Assembly (NCBI GenBank): GCA_016718875.1
Contig: JADKBL010000023.1
Coordinates: forward strand, 1-64,000
From: Bacteroidota bacterium
GTDB taxonomy: Bacteria; Bacteroidota; Bacteroidia; Bacteroidales; VadinHA17
Direction of reading: 5' to 3'
Length of the DNA: 64,000 nucleotides
Position 1 is the stretch's first letter; each line of letters begins with the position of its first letter. The notes beneath the pieces are model-generated. The model searched no databases. It was not told where the DNA came from and saw nothing but the letters and a program-made list of their open reading frames with translations. Position numbers and translations under genes: made by a program. Below are positions 19,644 to 29,091 of this stretch, piece by piece.

Positions 19644-19648
19644 CTCAC

Positions 19649-19708
19649 ATGAAAACAAACTACTCATATGTTTGGTCTTGGCGCAGCTCATCCGTTAAAG
19701 CTGTGTAA
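19649..19708 (+). CDS. trpL: Trp leader peptide of trpB2
   Basis: A 19-codon ORF, MKTNYSYVWSWRSSSVKAV, with Trp codons at 19673-19675 and 19679-19681, ending TAA 19706-19708. RNA pairings form a complete attenuator. CAGCT (19684-19688) pairs with AGCTG (19699-19703) as 1:2. GCTGTG (19700-19705) pairs perfectly with CACAGC (19755-19760) as 2:3. GCACGCT (19747-19753) pairs with AGCGTGC (19758-19764) as the 3:4 terminator. A ribosome stalled on the second Trp codon would cover segment 1 and favour read-through. Confidence 0.93.
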   Translation: MKTNYSYVWSWRSSSVKAV

Positions 19709-19746
19709 AGCCATTTTATAAGAGTAACAAGATATTTTTTATAGAG

Positions 19747-19773
19747 GCACGCTGCACAGCGTGCTTTTTTTTT
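19747..19773 (+). terminator. Attenuator terminator of trpB2
   Basis: GCACGCT (19747-19753) pairs with AGCGTGC (19758-19764) around GCAC, followed by nine T (19765-19773). It lies 33 bp before trpB2. Confidence 0.92.
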
Positions 19774-19806
19774 GAAAACAATTAACCAAAATAAAAACCT
19801 GAGAAA

Positions 19807-21169
19807 ATGGAAAAGATTAAAAAGATTATTCTGAGCGAAAATGAAATGCCGAAGCAATGGTATAACATTCTGGCAGACATGCCCAACAAGCCTTTACCTC
19901 CTTTGCATCCGGCAACAAGGCAACCAATTGGTCCTGAAGATCTGGCGGCAGTTTTCCCAATGGAACTGATAAAGCAGGAGGTTTCGACCGAGAGATATAT
20001 TGATATTCCTGATGAAGTACTTGACCTCTATAAGTCGTTCCGCCCATCTCCTCTTTTCAGGGCATCAAGCCTTGAAAAAGCCATCGGGACAAAAAGTAAA
20101 ATATATTATAAATATGAAGGGGGCAATTATTCAGGTTCGCATAAAGCCAATACTGCAATTGCACAGGCTTATTATAACAAACAGGAAGGTGTAAGACGAA
20201 TAACCACAGAAACCGGAGCTGGCCAGTGGGGTAGTGCTATGAGTTTTGCATGCAACCACTTCGGCATCGCGTTGCTTGTTTTCATGGTAAAAGTTAGTCA
20301 CAATCAGAAACCAGGTCGTAAACTTCTTATGAATATTTATAATGCCAAGGTTGTTCCATCGCCAAGTACACTAACTGCTGCGGGCCGGAAAATTCTCGAA
20401 CTGGATCCTGATTCACCGGGGAGCCTTGGTATAGCTATCTCCGAAGCAATGAAGATTGCAGGACAGGACCCATATACAAAATACTCACTGGGAAGTGTAC
20501 TTAATCATGTTATCCTTCATCAGACAATTATAGGACAGGAGGCTCTGATACAGATGGAAAAGGCAGGTGAATATCCTGATGTAGTTGTAGGTTGCTTCGG
20601 AGGCGGATCAAATTTCTCCGGCATAGGATTTCCGTTCCTTCGTGAAAAAATACAGCATGGCAAAAACGTCAGGCTGGTTGCAGTGGAACCTTCATCATGT
20701 CCAAAGCTTACTAAAGGTAAATTCACATATGACTTTGGAGATACAGCAGGAATGACCCCGCTCCTTCCGATGTACACTCTCGGACATAACTTTATGCCTG
20801 ACAAGATACATGCAGGTGGTTTGCGTTACCATGGTGCAGGAGTACTTGTCAGCCAGCTCCTCAAAGACGGATTTATTGAGGCCAAAGCCAAGATGCAGAG
20901 GGAGTGTTTTGAGGGAGCAGTACTGTTTGCCAGAACTGAAGGAATACTTCCGGCACCTGAGTCATCATATGCAATTGCCGGCGCTCTCGATGAAGCAAGA
21001 AAAGCCGATCTTTGAAGGAGTATCAAGAACTATACTCTTCAATCTCAGCGGCCATGGCCACTTTGACATATCAGCATATGAGAAGTATTTCGAAAACAAC
21101 CTGCCTGATCATGAACTGACAACAGCAGAGGTTGAAGATGCTATTTCGAAAATTGAAGTTCCGGTTTAG
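19807..21169 (+). CDS. trpB: Tryptophan synthase beta chain, TrpB2 type (one frameshift)
   Basis: PLP enzyme that makes tryptophan from indole and serine. The extended N-terminus (about 80 residues before RPSPLFRASSLEKAIG) marks the TrpB2 class. The PLP lysine is K113 in GNYSGSHKANTA, the phosphate loop is CFGGGSNFSG, and RTEGILPAPESSYA is conserved. An extra T at 21011-21013 shifts the frame before the C-terminus EGVSRTILFNLSGHGHFD, which ends at 21169. Restored length about 454. It is alone, without trpA or other trp genes here, and sits behind its own Trp attenuator. Confidence 0.94.
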
Positions 21170-21212
21170 TTACAAAAAAATCACCTTAATATCTGGGCTG
21201 TTGAATAATATT

Positions 21213-21330
21213 TTCCCACAGAGCGCACAGAGTCCCGATATTTCAATTTAAGTTTATCCGGTGTAAACTCTGATGATTCCCTCTGTGTAACTCTGTGAAA
21301 GTTTTTCTTTGGTTACACAGAGACAATGGA
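21213..21330. repeat. Dispersed CACAGAG-type repeat (copy B2)
   Basis: CCCACAGAGCGCACAGAG on the left, and CTCTGTGTAACTCTGTG followed by GGTTACACAGAG on the right, make inverted blocks. It fills the 190-bp gap between the convergent trpB2 and NIPSNAP genes. Confidence 0.72.
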
Positions 21331-21359
21331 TTTTAACCTTTCACAATCCGGGGATGAGG

Positions 21360-22157
21360 CTAAAAATCTGAATAGTTAGTCGGACGAAGAAGATACCTGT
21401 CAATGTTTGATACGGTATTCTTGTATTCCTCGAGACCTGAAAGTGTTTTCCATTCAGGTGCAGCTCCGAAAGCTTTCCAATGCTCTTCGCGTGAACCGTT
21501 ATCTGTAAAGGTGGTCATGTACATCAGGTTTGGCATAGCACTTCCTGAAACAACCTCAGCATAGAATACAGCATTGAATTTAAGAGCGGTGAAGATATTT
21601 ATTTCCCCTCCCTCGTTGAACATCTTAATCTTTTTGGCAGCCTTGGCTTCTGTTGCACTCTCGTAACTGCGAAGCTCATAAACCCTTTCTGATACAGGAT
21701 TTGTATATGCCGGGAAGAATGGCTGAGGCATATTTTTGAATGCCTTCAGAAGTATACTCTCGAATCTTGCATACGGAGCTTCATTATAAGGAGCATCAAT
21801 AAATGATTTCCCTGCTTCGGTATATACTTTGTCCTTTGAAAGAACATCCTGAAGTGACAGATACTGATCAAGGGTTTTTACCGGGATAAACACAAAAATC
21901 CTTTTTCCCGACAGCACATCTGTCTCGATAGGTTTGAATACTCCAACTTTTGCGATACCTGCACGATGGAGAGCAGGAATGTAAACATCCTTCAGAAATG
22001 CATCAACTTTTCCTTCCTGTCCGGCTCCCCAGGCAAGATGATATACTTTCAATTCATAGTACTCCTGTTTTGCCTGTGCTGAAGATACACTGCAGAATGC
22101 CGCTGTGAGAATCGACACCATGGCAAATGCCACTAATAAACGTCCTTTGTTTTTCAT
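21360..22157 (-). CDS. Secreted NIPSNAP-family protein
   Basis: 265 residues with a signal peptide (about 1-27, cleavage near SSAQA). Two NIPSNAP-like ferredoxin-fold repeats follow: YYELKVYHLAWGAGQEGKVD, and later RVYELRSYESATEAKAAKKI with FYAEVVSGSAMPNLMYMTTF and EEHWKAFGAAPEWKTL. NIPSNAP proteins lack a clear general enzymatic role. It is 33 bp downstream of the Gfo/Idh gene on the same strand, so probably co-transcribed in an exported sugar-modifying unit. Confidence 0.85.
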   Translation of the reverse strand: MKNKGRLLVAFAMVSILTAAFCSVSSAQAKQEYYELKVYHLAWGAGQEGKVDAFLKDVYIPALHRAGIAKVGVFKPIETDVLSGKRIFVFIPVKTLDQYLSLQDVLSKDKVYTEAGKSFIDAPYNEAPYARFESILLKAFKNMPQPFFPAYTNPVSERVYELRSYESATEAKAAKKIKMFNEGGEINIFTALKFNAVFYAEVVSGSAMPNLMYMTTFTDNGSREEHWKAFGAAPEWKTLSGLEEYKNTVSNIDRYLLRPTNYSDF

Positions 22158-22190
22158 AAATGATAGATTAAATTATTTGATTGCAATTAT

Positions 22191-23521
22191 TTAATACTGA
22201 AATACTTTACCCCCTGCCAGAACCTCCTGCTTTGCCTCATCGAAAGTAGCCTTTTCACCTGTTCTCAAGGCAGCGGTACACATAATATTGGCAATGGAAT
22301 GATTGTAACCAGCCATAACATCAGCATTGGGTTTTTTCCGGCTTCGGACACATTCCATCCAGTTACGCATATGGGCGTAGGTCATTGGATCGGAACCTGT
22401 GTTTGCTGCAGTTTCAACTTTAAAGCCTGGAAGGTCAGCCCCTGCCAGAAGATTTGCCTTCATTTTCATTGCATCCGCGTCTGCCTGCTGAAGCCCGCCT
22501 TCGGAATTTATCTTATTGGTATCAAGATTAAGAGAGCCTCCGTTTGAGTAATAAATCTCTTTTACTCCACCTGCTGAATTGGTAAAGCGGGATGAATAAA
22601 CTACCTGGAAACCGATATCTGGATTTGAAGGATCAGAATAATCCATAACTGCTGTCATTGTATCAAAGTTGGTACGGCCATCTTTCCAAAGGTAGATTCC
22701 GCCATTTGCAGCTACGCTTTTCGGATGACTGATTCCGGTGAACCAATGCACTGTATCTATCTGGTGAGCCATCCATTGTCCGGGAATTCCTGATGAGAAA
22801 GGCCAGAAAAGCCTGAATTCAAGATATTTCTTGGATCCCATGGCTGTGCAGGACGGTTTAAAAGGAAGCGTTTCCAGTCGGTCTCAGATTCTTTTATAAC
22901 ACTTGTAACAGAAGGTCTTCTCCAGCGACCAGGCTGATTTACATTCCAGGTCATCTCAACCATAACTATCTTACCGAATTTTCCTGATCTTAAATATTCA
23001 TTGGCAGCAATATAGTTAGGTGTGCTTCTCCTTTGCGATCCTATCTGAACTATTTTTCTTGTCTCCTCAACTGCCTTTCTTGCTTCCCTTGCATCAGACA
23101 TTGTTTCAGCAAAAGGCTTTTCGCAATAGGCATCCTGCCCTGCCCTTACAGCCTCTGCAAGGTGAAGGGCATGCTGGAAATCTGCTGTACTTATTATAAC
23201 AGCATCAGTTGTTTTACTATCATATAATTCCTCATTATTCCTGTAAGCCTGAATATTTACTCCCTGCTTTTTGAAATATTCAACTGCTTCATCACGCCTG
23301 CGACTCCAGAGATCGGAGACTGCCACGAATTCAAAATTATGTTCCTTGCACTGCGCCATAAACTGCGGAGCAAGTGACCCTTGAACCGATCAGAATAACC
23401 CACAATTCCAACCCTCACCCCTGTCATTGGAACCAAGAATACGGGAATAGCTTTTTGCACTAAGGGTCAGGCCTGCTGCCCCGATAGCTGACTTGTAAAT
23501 AAACTCCCTGCGTGTAGTCAT
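22191..23521 (-). CDS. Gfo/Idh/MocA-family oxidoreductase with Tat-like signal (three frameshifts)
   Basis: NAD(P)-dependent sugar or polyol oxidoreductase, probably exported. It starts MTTRREFIYKSAIGAAGL at 23521, a Tat-type signal. The restored Rossmann region reads RVRVGIVGYSDRFKG, then EFVAVSDLW, IISTADFQHALHLAEAV and the catalytic-lysine motif CEKPFAETMSDAREA. The C-terminal domain (QIDTVHWFTG, FQVVYSSRFTN, MRNWMECVRSRKKPNAD) is intact. Breaks: an extra base near 23418-23421, a lost base near 23377, a lost base near 22828. All three are consistent with base-call errors. Restored length about 444. Confidence 0.88.
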
Positions 23522-23539
23522 AATTAAAAATATAATAAG

Positions 23540-24895
23540 TTAGTTTTCTTCATTTTGATTCAATTCAGCAAACTGAAGTGGCTTGCGGAACCAGTTGGTA
23601 CGGTAGGCTCCATAAAGTACCCCTAATGTAAGCCAAACGATACCAACTATCTTTGCAAGAGTACCCAGACTGAACCAAAGATAGAGGCAGATTAAAAATC
23701 CAAGTACCGGTACAATGAAGTTTCCAAAACTCTTTTTCTTATTGTTCAGATAATAGTGAGCAAATGATGAGGCATTTACACCCATGAATGCTATCAAAGC
23801 TCCAAAGTTAAGAAGCTGTGCTCCCAGTGAATATGAAACAAGAAAGACACCTATCAGGACAAATGCCCCTACCAGGATTATATTATTTGAAGGTATCCTG
23901 GTTTTTGGATTAACATAAGCAAAGAACTTCTTTGGAATGGCATTGTCGCGTCCCATTCCGTAGAGCAGCCTGCCTGCACCAAGATGAGCTCCTGCACCCG
24001 ATCCGATTGATGCTATCAGCAAAGCGATATTGACAACATGGAAGAGCCATAAACCACCGGCTTTTCCTGCAATATAACAGAAAGCAGTGTCCTGATCCGG
24101 GAATGATGTGCCCGGCCAAACAAGCTGGGCTGTATATACCTGAATTGAAGCAAGAATACCGGTGATGATACATACAAGTACTGAGGCAAGAAGAATATTC
24201 TTCCGTGGATTATGAACCTCCTCAGAAAGAGTGGAGATACCATCAAATCCAATGTAAGACAAAACAGCAAGTGACGCTCCTGCGGATACGGCTGAAAAGG
24301 AGAAAGTTGCAGGATCATAAAAAGGACGCGTCCACTCTGCAACACCTGCCGGAGGGTTTATAAAAAGATACCGGACGGCAGCTCCCAGGAATAGTATTAT
24401 AACAACACCAAGACCAGTGGCTATTATGGCATTTGTCCTTGAACTGGATTCAATACCTCTTAAATTCATTCCTGTAAACAATATTGTATAAGCAACAGCA
24501 TAAGCTGCAAATGGGTATTCCGGTACCAGGTTAATCGATGCCTTGCTGATCCATATCACACATATTATAGGGTTCATAACATAATCAAATATCATCCCCC
24601 AACCTATAAAATAGCCTATCGAGGGATGTATCTCCCTTGTTACATATGCATAGGCAGAACCGGCACTGGGATATACATTTGCCATTTTACCATAACTGAT
24701 GGCTGTGAACATCATGCCGATCATACCTATTATTATTGTTGTCACCACATGCCCTTTGGCAAGTGTGGCTGCTGCCCCGAACAGAGGCATAGGTGCTGTT
24801 GGCTGGATCAGAATTATACCGTAGAGGACAAGAGACGACAGCCCCAGTACACGTTTCAGGCCCGGACCAGAACCACTTGATTGGTTTGAACTCAT
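23540..24895 (-). CDS. APC-family amino acid permease
   Basis: 451 residues, about 12 hydrophobic segments. The start GLKRVLGLSSLVLYGIILIQP, the motif YGKMANVYPSAGSAYAYV and the loop FDGISTLSEEVHNPRKNI are typical of amino acid-polyamine-organocation permeases. It imports amino acids or amines by cation symport or exchange; the substrate cannot be read from sequence. It lies just upstream of the Gfo/Idh gene on the minus strand (18 bp gap) and probably heads that operon. Confidence 0.88.
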   Translation of the reverse strand: MSSNQSSGSGPGLKRVLGLSSLVLYGIILIQPTAPMPLFGAAATLAKGHVVTTIIIGMIGMMFTAISYGKMANVYPSAGSAYAYVTREIHPSIGYFIGWGMIFDYVMNPIICVIWISKASINLVPEYPFAAYAVAYTILFTGMNLRGIESSSRTNAIIATGLGVVIILFLGAAVRYLFINPPAGVAEWTRPFYDPATFSFSAVSAGASLAVLSYIGFDGISTLSEEVHNPRKNILLASVLVCIITGILASIQVYTAQLVWPGTSFPDQDTAFCYIAGKAGGLWLFHVVNIALLIASIGSGAGAHLGAGRLLYGMGRDNAIPKKFFAYVNPKTRIPSNNIILVGAFVLIGVFLVSYSLGAQLLNFGALIAFMGVNASSFAHYYLNNKKKSFGNFIVPVLGFLICLYLWFSLGTLAKIVGIVWLTLGVLYGAYRTNWFRKPLQFAELNQNEEN

Positions 24896-24940
24896 TGTTT
24901 ACAGAATAAAATTTGAATTAATGCCATTGACATTATTTAT

Positions 24941-24948
24941 TATATTTG
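24941..24948 (+). promoter_or_regulatory. Possible -7 element for the DUF5009-type gene
   Basis: TATATTTG matches TAnnTTTG in the 163-bp divergent gap, 110 bp before the plus-strand gene. No well-spaced TTTG was found upstream, so support is limited. Confidence 0.35.
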
Positions 24949-25058
24949 AAGCCACTGCCTTATTGTTATTCAAATATGCAAATTATAACCAAATAATTAC
25001 AATTGAGGGGAAAGTTTTAACTTAAATTGACCATATCTTAATCCGATTGCACTTTAAA

Positions 25059-26180
25059 ATGAATACACATCCAAAAACACCTTCAAAAAGACTCCAGTCT
25101 CTGGATGCTCTCCGCGGTTTTGACATGTTCTGGATAATGGGAGGTGAAGCAATTTTCACCGGACTTGCAACACTCACCGGATGGCCGGTATTTCAATGGT
25201 GGGCTGCACAGCTTGATCATGTAGAATGGCATGGCTTCAGGTTTTACGATATGATATTCCCTCTGTTCCTCTTTATAGCCGGTATTTCGTTTCCTTACTC
25301 TCTTGCAAAAAGAAGGGAAATGGGTGAACCTGAAAGAAAAATATACCGGCATATTATCGGAAGGGGACTAATACTTGTCCTTCTGGGAATAATATACAAT
25401 AACGGAATCCGCTTCGATTTAGAGAATTTGCGGTATGGCAGCGTACTTGGACGAATAGGACTTGCATGGATGTTTGCGGCAATTATCTATACAAATGCAG
25501 GTCGCAATTTCAGGATGGTGTGGTTCGGAATGATCCTGATCGGATACTGGTTACTTCTTTTGATTTTCCCTGCCCATGATTTGGGATCTACTGATCCATT
25601 CTCTCAGGAAGGAAACCTTACAAGCTATATCGACCGTCTTCTTATGCCCGGCAGATTGTACCGCGGAAATCATGATCCGGAGGGACTTTTCAGTACTATA
25701 CCTGCAATTGGAACAGCACTTCTTGGAATGTTTACCGGAGAATTCATGATGTCAAAATATCTTAGCGACAAACCATTGAAGAAGGTTCTATACCTGGCAG
25801 TTGCCGGAGTAATTTTTATTATTATCGGTAAATTATGGAACATAGGTTTTCCTATAAATAAAAATATCTGGTCCAGTTCATTTGTATGTTTCGTGGGCGG
25901 ACTAAGCATTCTTCTTTTCGCATTGTTCTACCTCATAATCGATGTGTGGGAGTATAAGAAATGGGCTTTCTTTTTTGTTGTAATCGGATTGAACCCTATA
26001 ACAATATACCTGACTAACAGGATAATAAACTTCGGCAATGCAAATAAATTCTTTTTCAAGGGACTGACTGACCTGATGCCAGAAACGTGGGCACCCATCA
26101 TTAACGGCATTGGCATTACTGCTATTGGATGGACTTTCCTTTATATCCTATACAAAAAGAAGATATTTCTTAAGGTATAA
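25059..26180 (+). CDS. DUF5009/heparan-alpha-glucosaminide N-acetyltransferase-like membrane protein
   Basis: Multi-pass membrane protein, about 373 residues from ATG 25059 (MNTHPKTPSKRLQSLDALRGFDMFWIM). The motif SLDALRGFDMFWI with an early FRFYDMIFPLFLFIAG is the family mark; relatives include the human lysosomal HGSNAT and bacterial NagX-type proteins, which move acetyl groups across the membrane onto glucosamine. About ten membrane segments are visible. It is the only plus-strand gene in 21.3-36.7 kb and lies among transporters and sugar enzymes, consistent with acetylation of an imported or exported sugar. Confidence 0.82.
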   Translation: MNTHPKTPSKRLQSLDALRGFDMFWIMGGEAIFTGLATLTGWPVFQWWAAQLDHVEWHGFRFYDMIFPLFLFIAGISFPYSLAKRREMGEPERKIYRHIIGRGLILVLLGIIYNNGIRFDLENLRYGSVLGRIGLAWMFAAIIYTNAGRNFRMVWFGMILIGYWLLLLIFPAHDLGSTDPFSQEGNLTSYIDRLLMPGRLYRGNHDPEGLFSTIPAIGTALLGMFTGEFMMSKYLSDKPLKKVLYLAVAGVIFIIIGKLWNIGFPINKNIWSSSFVCFVGGLSILLFALFYLIIDVWEYKKWAFFFVVIGLNPITIYLTNRIINFGNANKFFFKGLTDLMPETWAPIINGIGITAIGWTFLYILYKKKIFLKV

Positions 26181-26195
26181 GCCGGATTCAATACT

Positions 26196-27806
26196 TCAGC
26201 TTAACCAGATATAGAGGAAAAGTGTAATCAGGGAAAGAATTCCCAGATGCAATCTCCAGTCCGTTAATCCTTCAAACCTGGCTATTTTACCTGTATATGT
26301 AAATGTGATTGTTGCAAGTTTTTCAGGTGCAGTCTTTACAGTGAAGGCTGAGACTGCAAACAAAACCCCTGTAATTATTATTTCAGCCCAGAGACCTCTG
26401 TAACCAAAGTTCAATGTCAGATTATGATGAAGAATGGGAAACATCTGTTGCCCCTTCTCCGGACCTGCAAATTGGTCAGTTACAAATATTGTTGCGAGCA
26501 GAATGCCTGCTATAACAGATGCAGCGGCTCCCTTCAGGGTTACCTTTTTACTCACAATTCCGAAAAAAATAGCAGGAAAGACAGGAATCACAAGATAGGC
26601 GGTAATCGTTTGCAGATACTTATATAATCCTTCTTCATTTTTATAAACCATGTATGCTGCTCCTATTCCCAGAAAAGTTACAATCATTATTATATACCTT
26701 CCAAGTGTAACCTGCTTTTTTTCAGGAATATCAGGCCTGAACTCAACAATAAAGTCCCTGACAACCAGGGTAGAAACTGAATTAAGAACTGCAATAAGTG
26801 ATGTTACAAGTGCCGCCATCAGTGATGCCAGTAATAATCCCCTCAAACCTGCCGGCAGGAGGTTGTTAAGTAACAAAACAAAAGTCTGCTTTGTGGCATC
26901 CCCTTCCAGCTGCCCGGGATATAATGCATATGCTATAACTCCGGGAAGTGCAAAAATAAAGATCGGCAAAAGCTTAAGAGTCATTGCCAACATTGAACCC
27001 CACCGTGCCTGTTTAATATCAGGGGCAGCAAGCACTCTCTGCACATTCACCTGGTCGATCCCCCAGTAGAATATACCTGCATAAAAAGCAGTTGCAAGTA
27101 TTCCCCAGAAAGGATAGACCTGGTCACCAGGCCTTGCAATAGACATCATCTCCGGCACCTTTGTCATCAAGCCATCCCATCCCCCGACTTTGTCAAGGCC
27201 TATAAAAAGCATAATTGCTGATCCTGCTATCATAATAATTACCTGAATAGCATCTGAATAGGCAACAGCAGTAAAGCCTCCGGCAATTGTAAAAAGGGCA
27301 ACGCCGATTGCGATCCAGAAAACCGTAGTCATGATGTTCCATCCCACAATACTGTTAAGAACCAGGGCACCTGCAAAAAGAGTAAATGCAAGCTTTGTCA
27401 TTATACTGATAATCAGCATTAATCCGGAGAAAAATGTCCTTGCCCTCCTGTTGTACCTTATTTCAAGAAACTCGGGTATTGTATAGATTTTATTCTTCAT
27501 GTAATAGGGGAACAGGACTGCACAGGCAAATCCCAGTGTAATGGCACATGTAAGTTCGATAGATCCTGCTGCAAGTCCGTACCTGTATGAATCTCCTGAT
27601 AAGCCAACCAGATGCTCTGCTCCAATGTTGGTAGCAAAAAGTGAAGCACCTATCACCGGCCATTTAATAGATCTGCCTCCCAGAAAGAAACTGGAACTGT
27701 CCTGTCCTGCTTTCTTCCGGTAGGCCATATACAATCCAAATGAAAGACTGCCCCCCATCATAATAATGATAACAACCCAGTCAATTGCAGATAGAGAGAG
27801 ATTCAT
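26196..27806 (-). CDS. Sodium:solute symporter (SSS family), SGLT-like
   Basis: 536 residues with about 13-14 membrane spans. YRKKAGQDSSSFFLGGRSIKWPVIGASLFATNIGAEHLVGLSG is divided here as the typical SSS N-terminal pair: SSSFFLGGRSIKWP and ATNIGAEHLVGLSG. FTAVAYSDAIQVIIM and YWGIDQVNVQRVLAAPD are close to sugar (SGLT-type) carriers. It ends the minus-strand sugar cluster and would bring in the substrate for the epimerase and kinase upstream in the operon. Confidence 0.9.
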   Translation of the reverse strand: MNLSLSAIDWVVIIIMMGGSLSFGLYMAYRKKAGQDSSSFFLGGRSIKWPVIGASLFATNIGAEHLVGLSGDSYRYGLAAGSIELTCAITLGFACAVLFPYYMKNKIYTIPEFLEIRYNRRARTFFSGLMLIISIMTKLAFTLFAGALVLNSIVGWNIMTTVFWIAIGVALFTIAGGFTAVAYSDAIQVIIMIAGSAIMLFIGLDKVGGWDGLMTKVPEMMSIARPGDQVYPFWGILATAFYAGIFYWGIDQVNVQRVLAAPDIKQARWGSMLAMTLKLLPIFIFALPGVIAYALYPGQLEGDATKQTFVLLLNNLLPAGLRGLLLASLMAALVTSLIAVLNSVSTLVVRDFIVEFRPDIPEKKQVTLGRYIIMIVTFLGIGAAYMVYKNEEGLYKYLQTITAYLVIPVFPAIFFGIVSKKVTLKGAAASVIAGILLATIFVTDQFAGPEKGQQMFPILHHNLTLNFGYRGLWAEIIITGVLFAVSAFTVKTAPEKLATITFTYTGKIARFEGLTDWRLHLGILSLITLFLYIWLS

Positions 27807-27815
27807 ATTGGGATA

Positions 27816-29090
27816 TTATTGCAGTTTCGATTCAATTATACTCAATCGTCTGATACTCTGAATCATTGATCGTACAGTATGATAATTTATCTTCCATGAA
27901 TGGCTCATATGTGTCCAGATGGGTTCCCCTCTTCTCGTCATTAATGGATACCACTCCCCTATTCCTTTATTGACCATTTTATCCAGAACGAAACGATGGA
28001 CATTTCTGTAAGCATCCCAGTATTTTTCATCCCCAAATAAGATGACCGCGTCCAGCATACCTATCAAAACCTCAGCCTGCTGCCAGAACTCTTTTTCCCT
28101 GTCATACACACCACCCGAATGAGGTCCTTCGACATAAACGCCTCCAAACTCAACATCAATTCCATTATTTACTGTGTGGTCGAAAATGATCATGAAAAGT
28201 TCTGAATATTCTTCGCCCCTGAATTTAAGGATCCCAAGTGCATGGATCAGCAACCAGGCAAATTCAGCATTATGACCATAGCAGGTATTGTCAGTTGCAT
28301 TCCCTTTCTGACCCTCTGCTGAAAACCTGTCCCATCCCCAAACAATGTCAAATTTTATCTGTGGAGCTACGGTCCAGTCCTTAAAGAACTGCGGAATGCC
28401 TGTTTTATACACAGGATGAATGATACGATGTATCAGCAGATCAATATCTTCGAGCAATTTTCTCCGGTGGACCTCTTTGCCTGTACATTCGTAAAGGGTT
28501 GTAAAGGCTTCCATAAGATGCATGTGAACATCAAGTGTTTTCCTGTCTCCTCCCTGACTTCCGGGCCCGCAAAGGGTCCAGTCGCGATGGAACATTTCCC
28601 AATAGCCTCCGTACATCGAATCAACACAATATTTCTGAAGCAGGTCGAAAACCTTTTCTGCATATTCCACCCCGCGCTTATCCCCTGTTGCAAGGGTATA
28701 TTCGCTTAGAGAATAGATTGCAAAGCTCTGTCCGTATATTATTTTCTGATCAATCTTTACATTCCCCTTGCGGTCCATCATCCAGTAGAATCCGCCGTAT
28801 TTTTTATCCCACATTTTATCTATCAGGAAATCGGCACCATGCTTTGCCATTGCGGCTAACTTCCCGTCTCCGTACCCAGCACGGTGAGCAGAAGATAATG
28901 TATACAGGCACCTGGTCTGAGCTATAAGCGATTTTTCATCTTCCCCGCTGTCATTCCCATCCTTGTCAAAATGTGTAAGATAACCGCCATTTGTAAAATC
29001 CATCATCCTGTTTATCCAGAATGGCAGGAGTTCATTGATAAGATGGTGCTCTGCTTCCTTTCTTAATTCAATAACTTCAGTCTTTATCAT
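27816..29090 (-). CDS. AGE-family epimerase (N-acylglucosamine/cellobiose 2-epimerase-like)
   Basis: An (alpha/alpha)6-barrel sugar epimerase or isomerase, about 424 residues from ATG 29090 (MIKTEVIELRKEAEHHLINELLPFW); an earlier start inside the upstream gene is not needed. Conserved points are MDFTNGGYLTHFDKDG, YGQSFAIYSLSEY, HMHLMEAFTTL, GHNAEFAWLL and HSWKINYHT, which include the family's catalytic histidines. Relatives epimerise GlcNAc, cellobiose/mannobiose or mannose. The close GH38 mannosidase makes a mannose-type sugar plausible. It overlaps or abuts the unknown-family gene (stop at 29092). Confidence 0.87.
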   Translation of the reverse strand: MIKTEVIELRKEAEHHLINELLPFWINRMMDFTNGGYLTHFDKDGNDSGEDEKSLIAQTRCLYTLSSAHRAGYGDGKLAAMAKHGADFLIDKMWDKKYGGFYWMMDRKGNVKIDQKIIYGQSFAIYSLSEYTLATGDKRGVEYAEKVFDLLQKYCVDSMYGGYWEMFHRDWTLCGPGSQGGDRKTLDVHMHLMEAFTTLYECTGKEVHRRKLLEDIDLLIHRIIHPVYKTGIPQFFKDWTVAPQIKFDIVWGWDRFSAEGQKGNATDNTCYGHNAEFAWLLIHALGILKFRGEEYSELFMIIFDHTVNNGIDVEFGGVYVEGPHSGGVYDREKEFWQQAEVLIGMLDAVILFGDEKYWDAYRNVHRFVLDKMVNKGIGEWYPLMTRRGEPIWTHMSHSWKINYHTVRSMIQSIRRLSIIESKLQ

Positions 29091-29091
29091 A

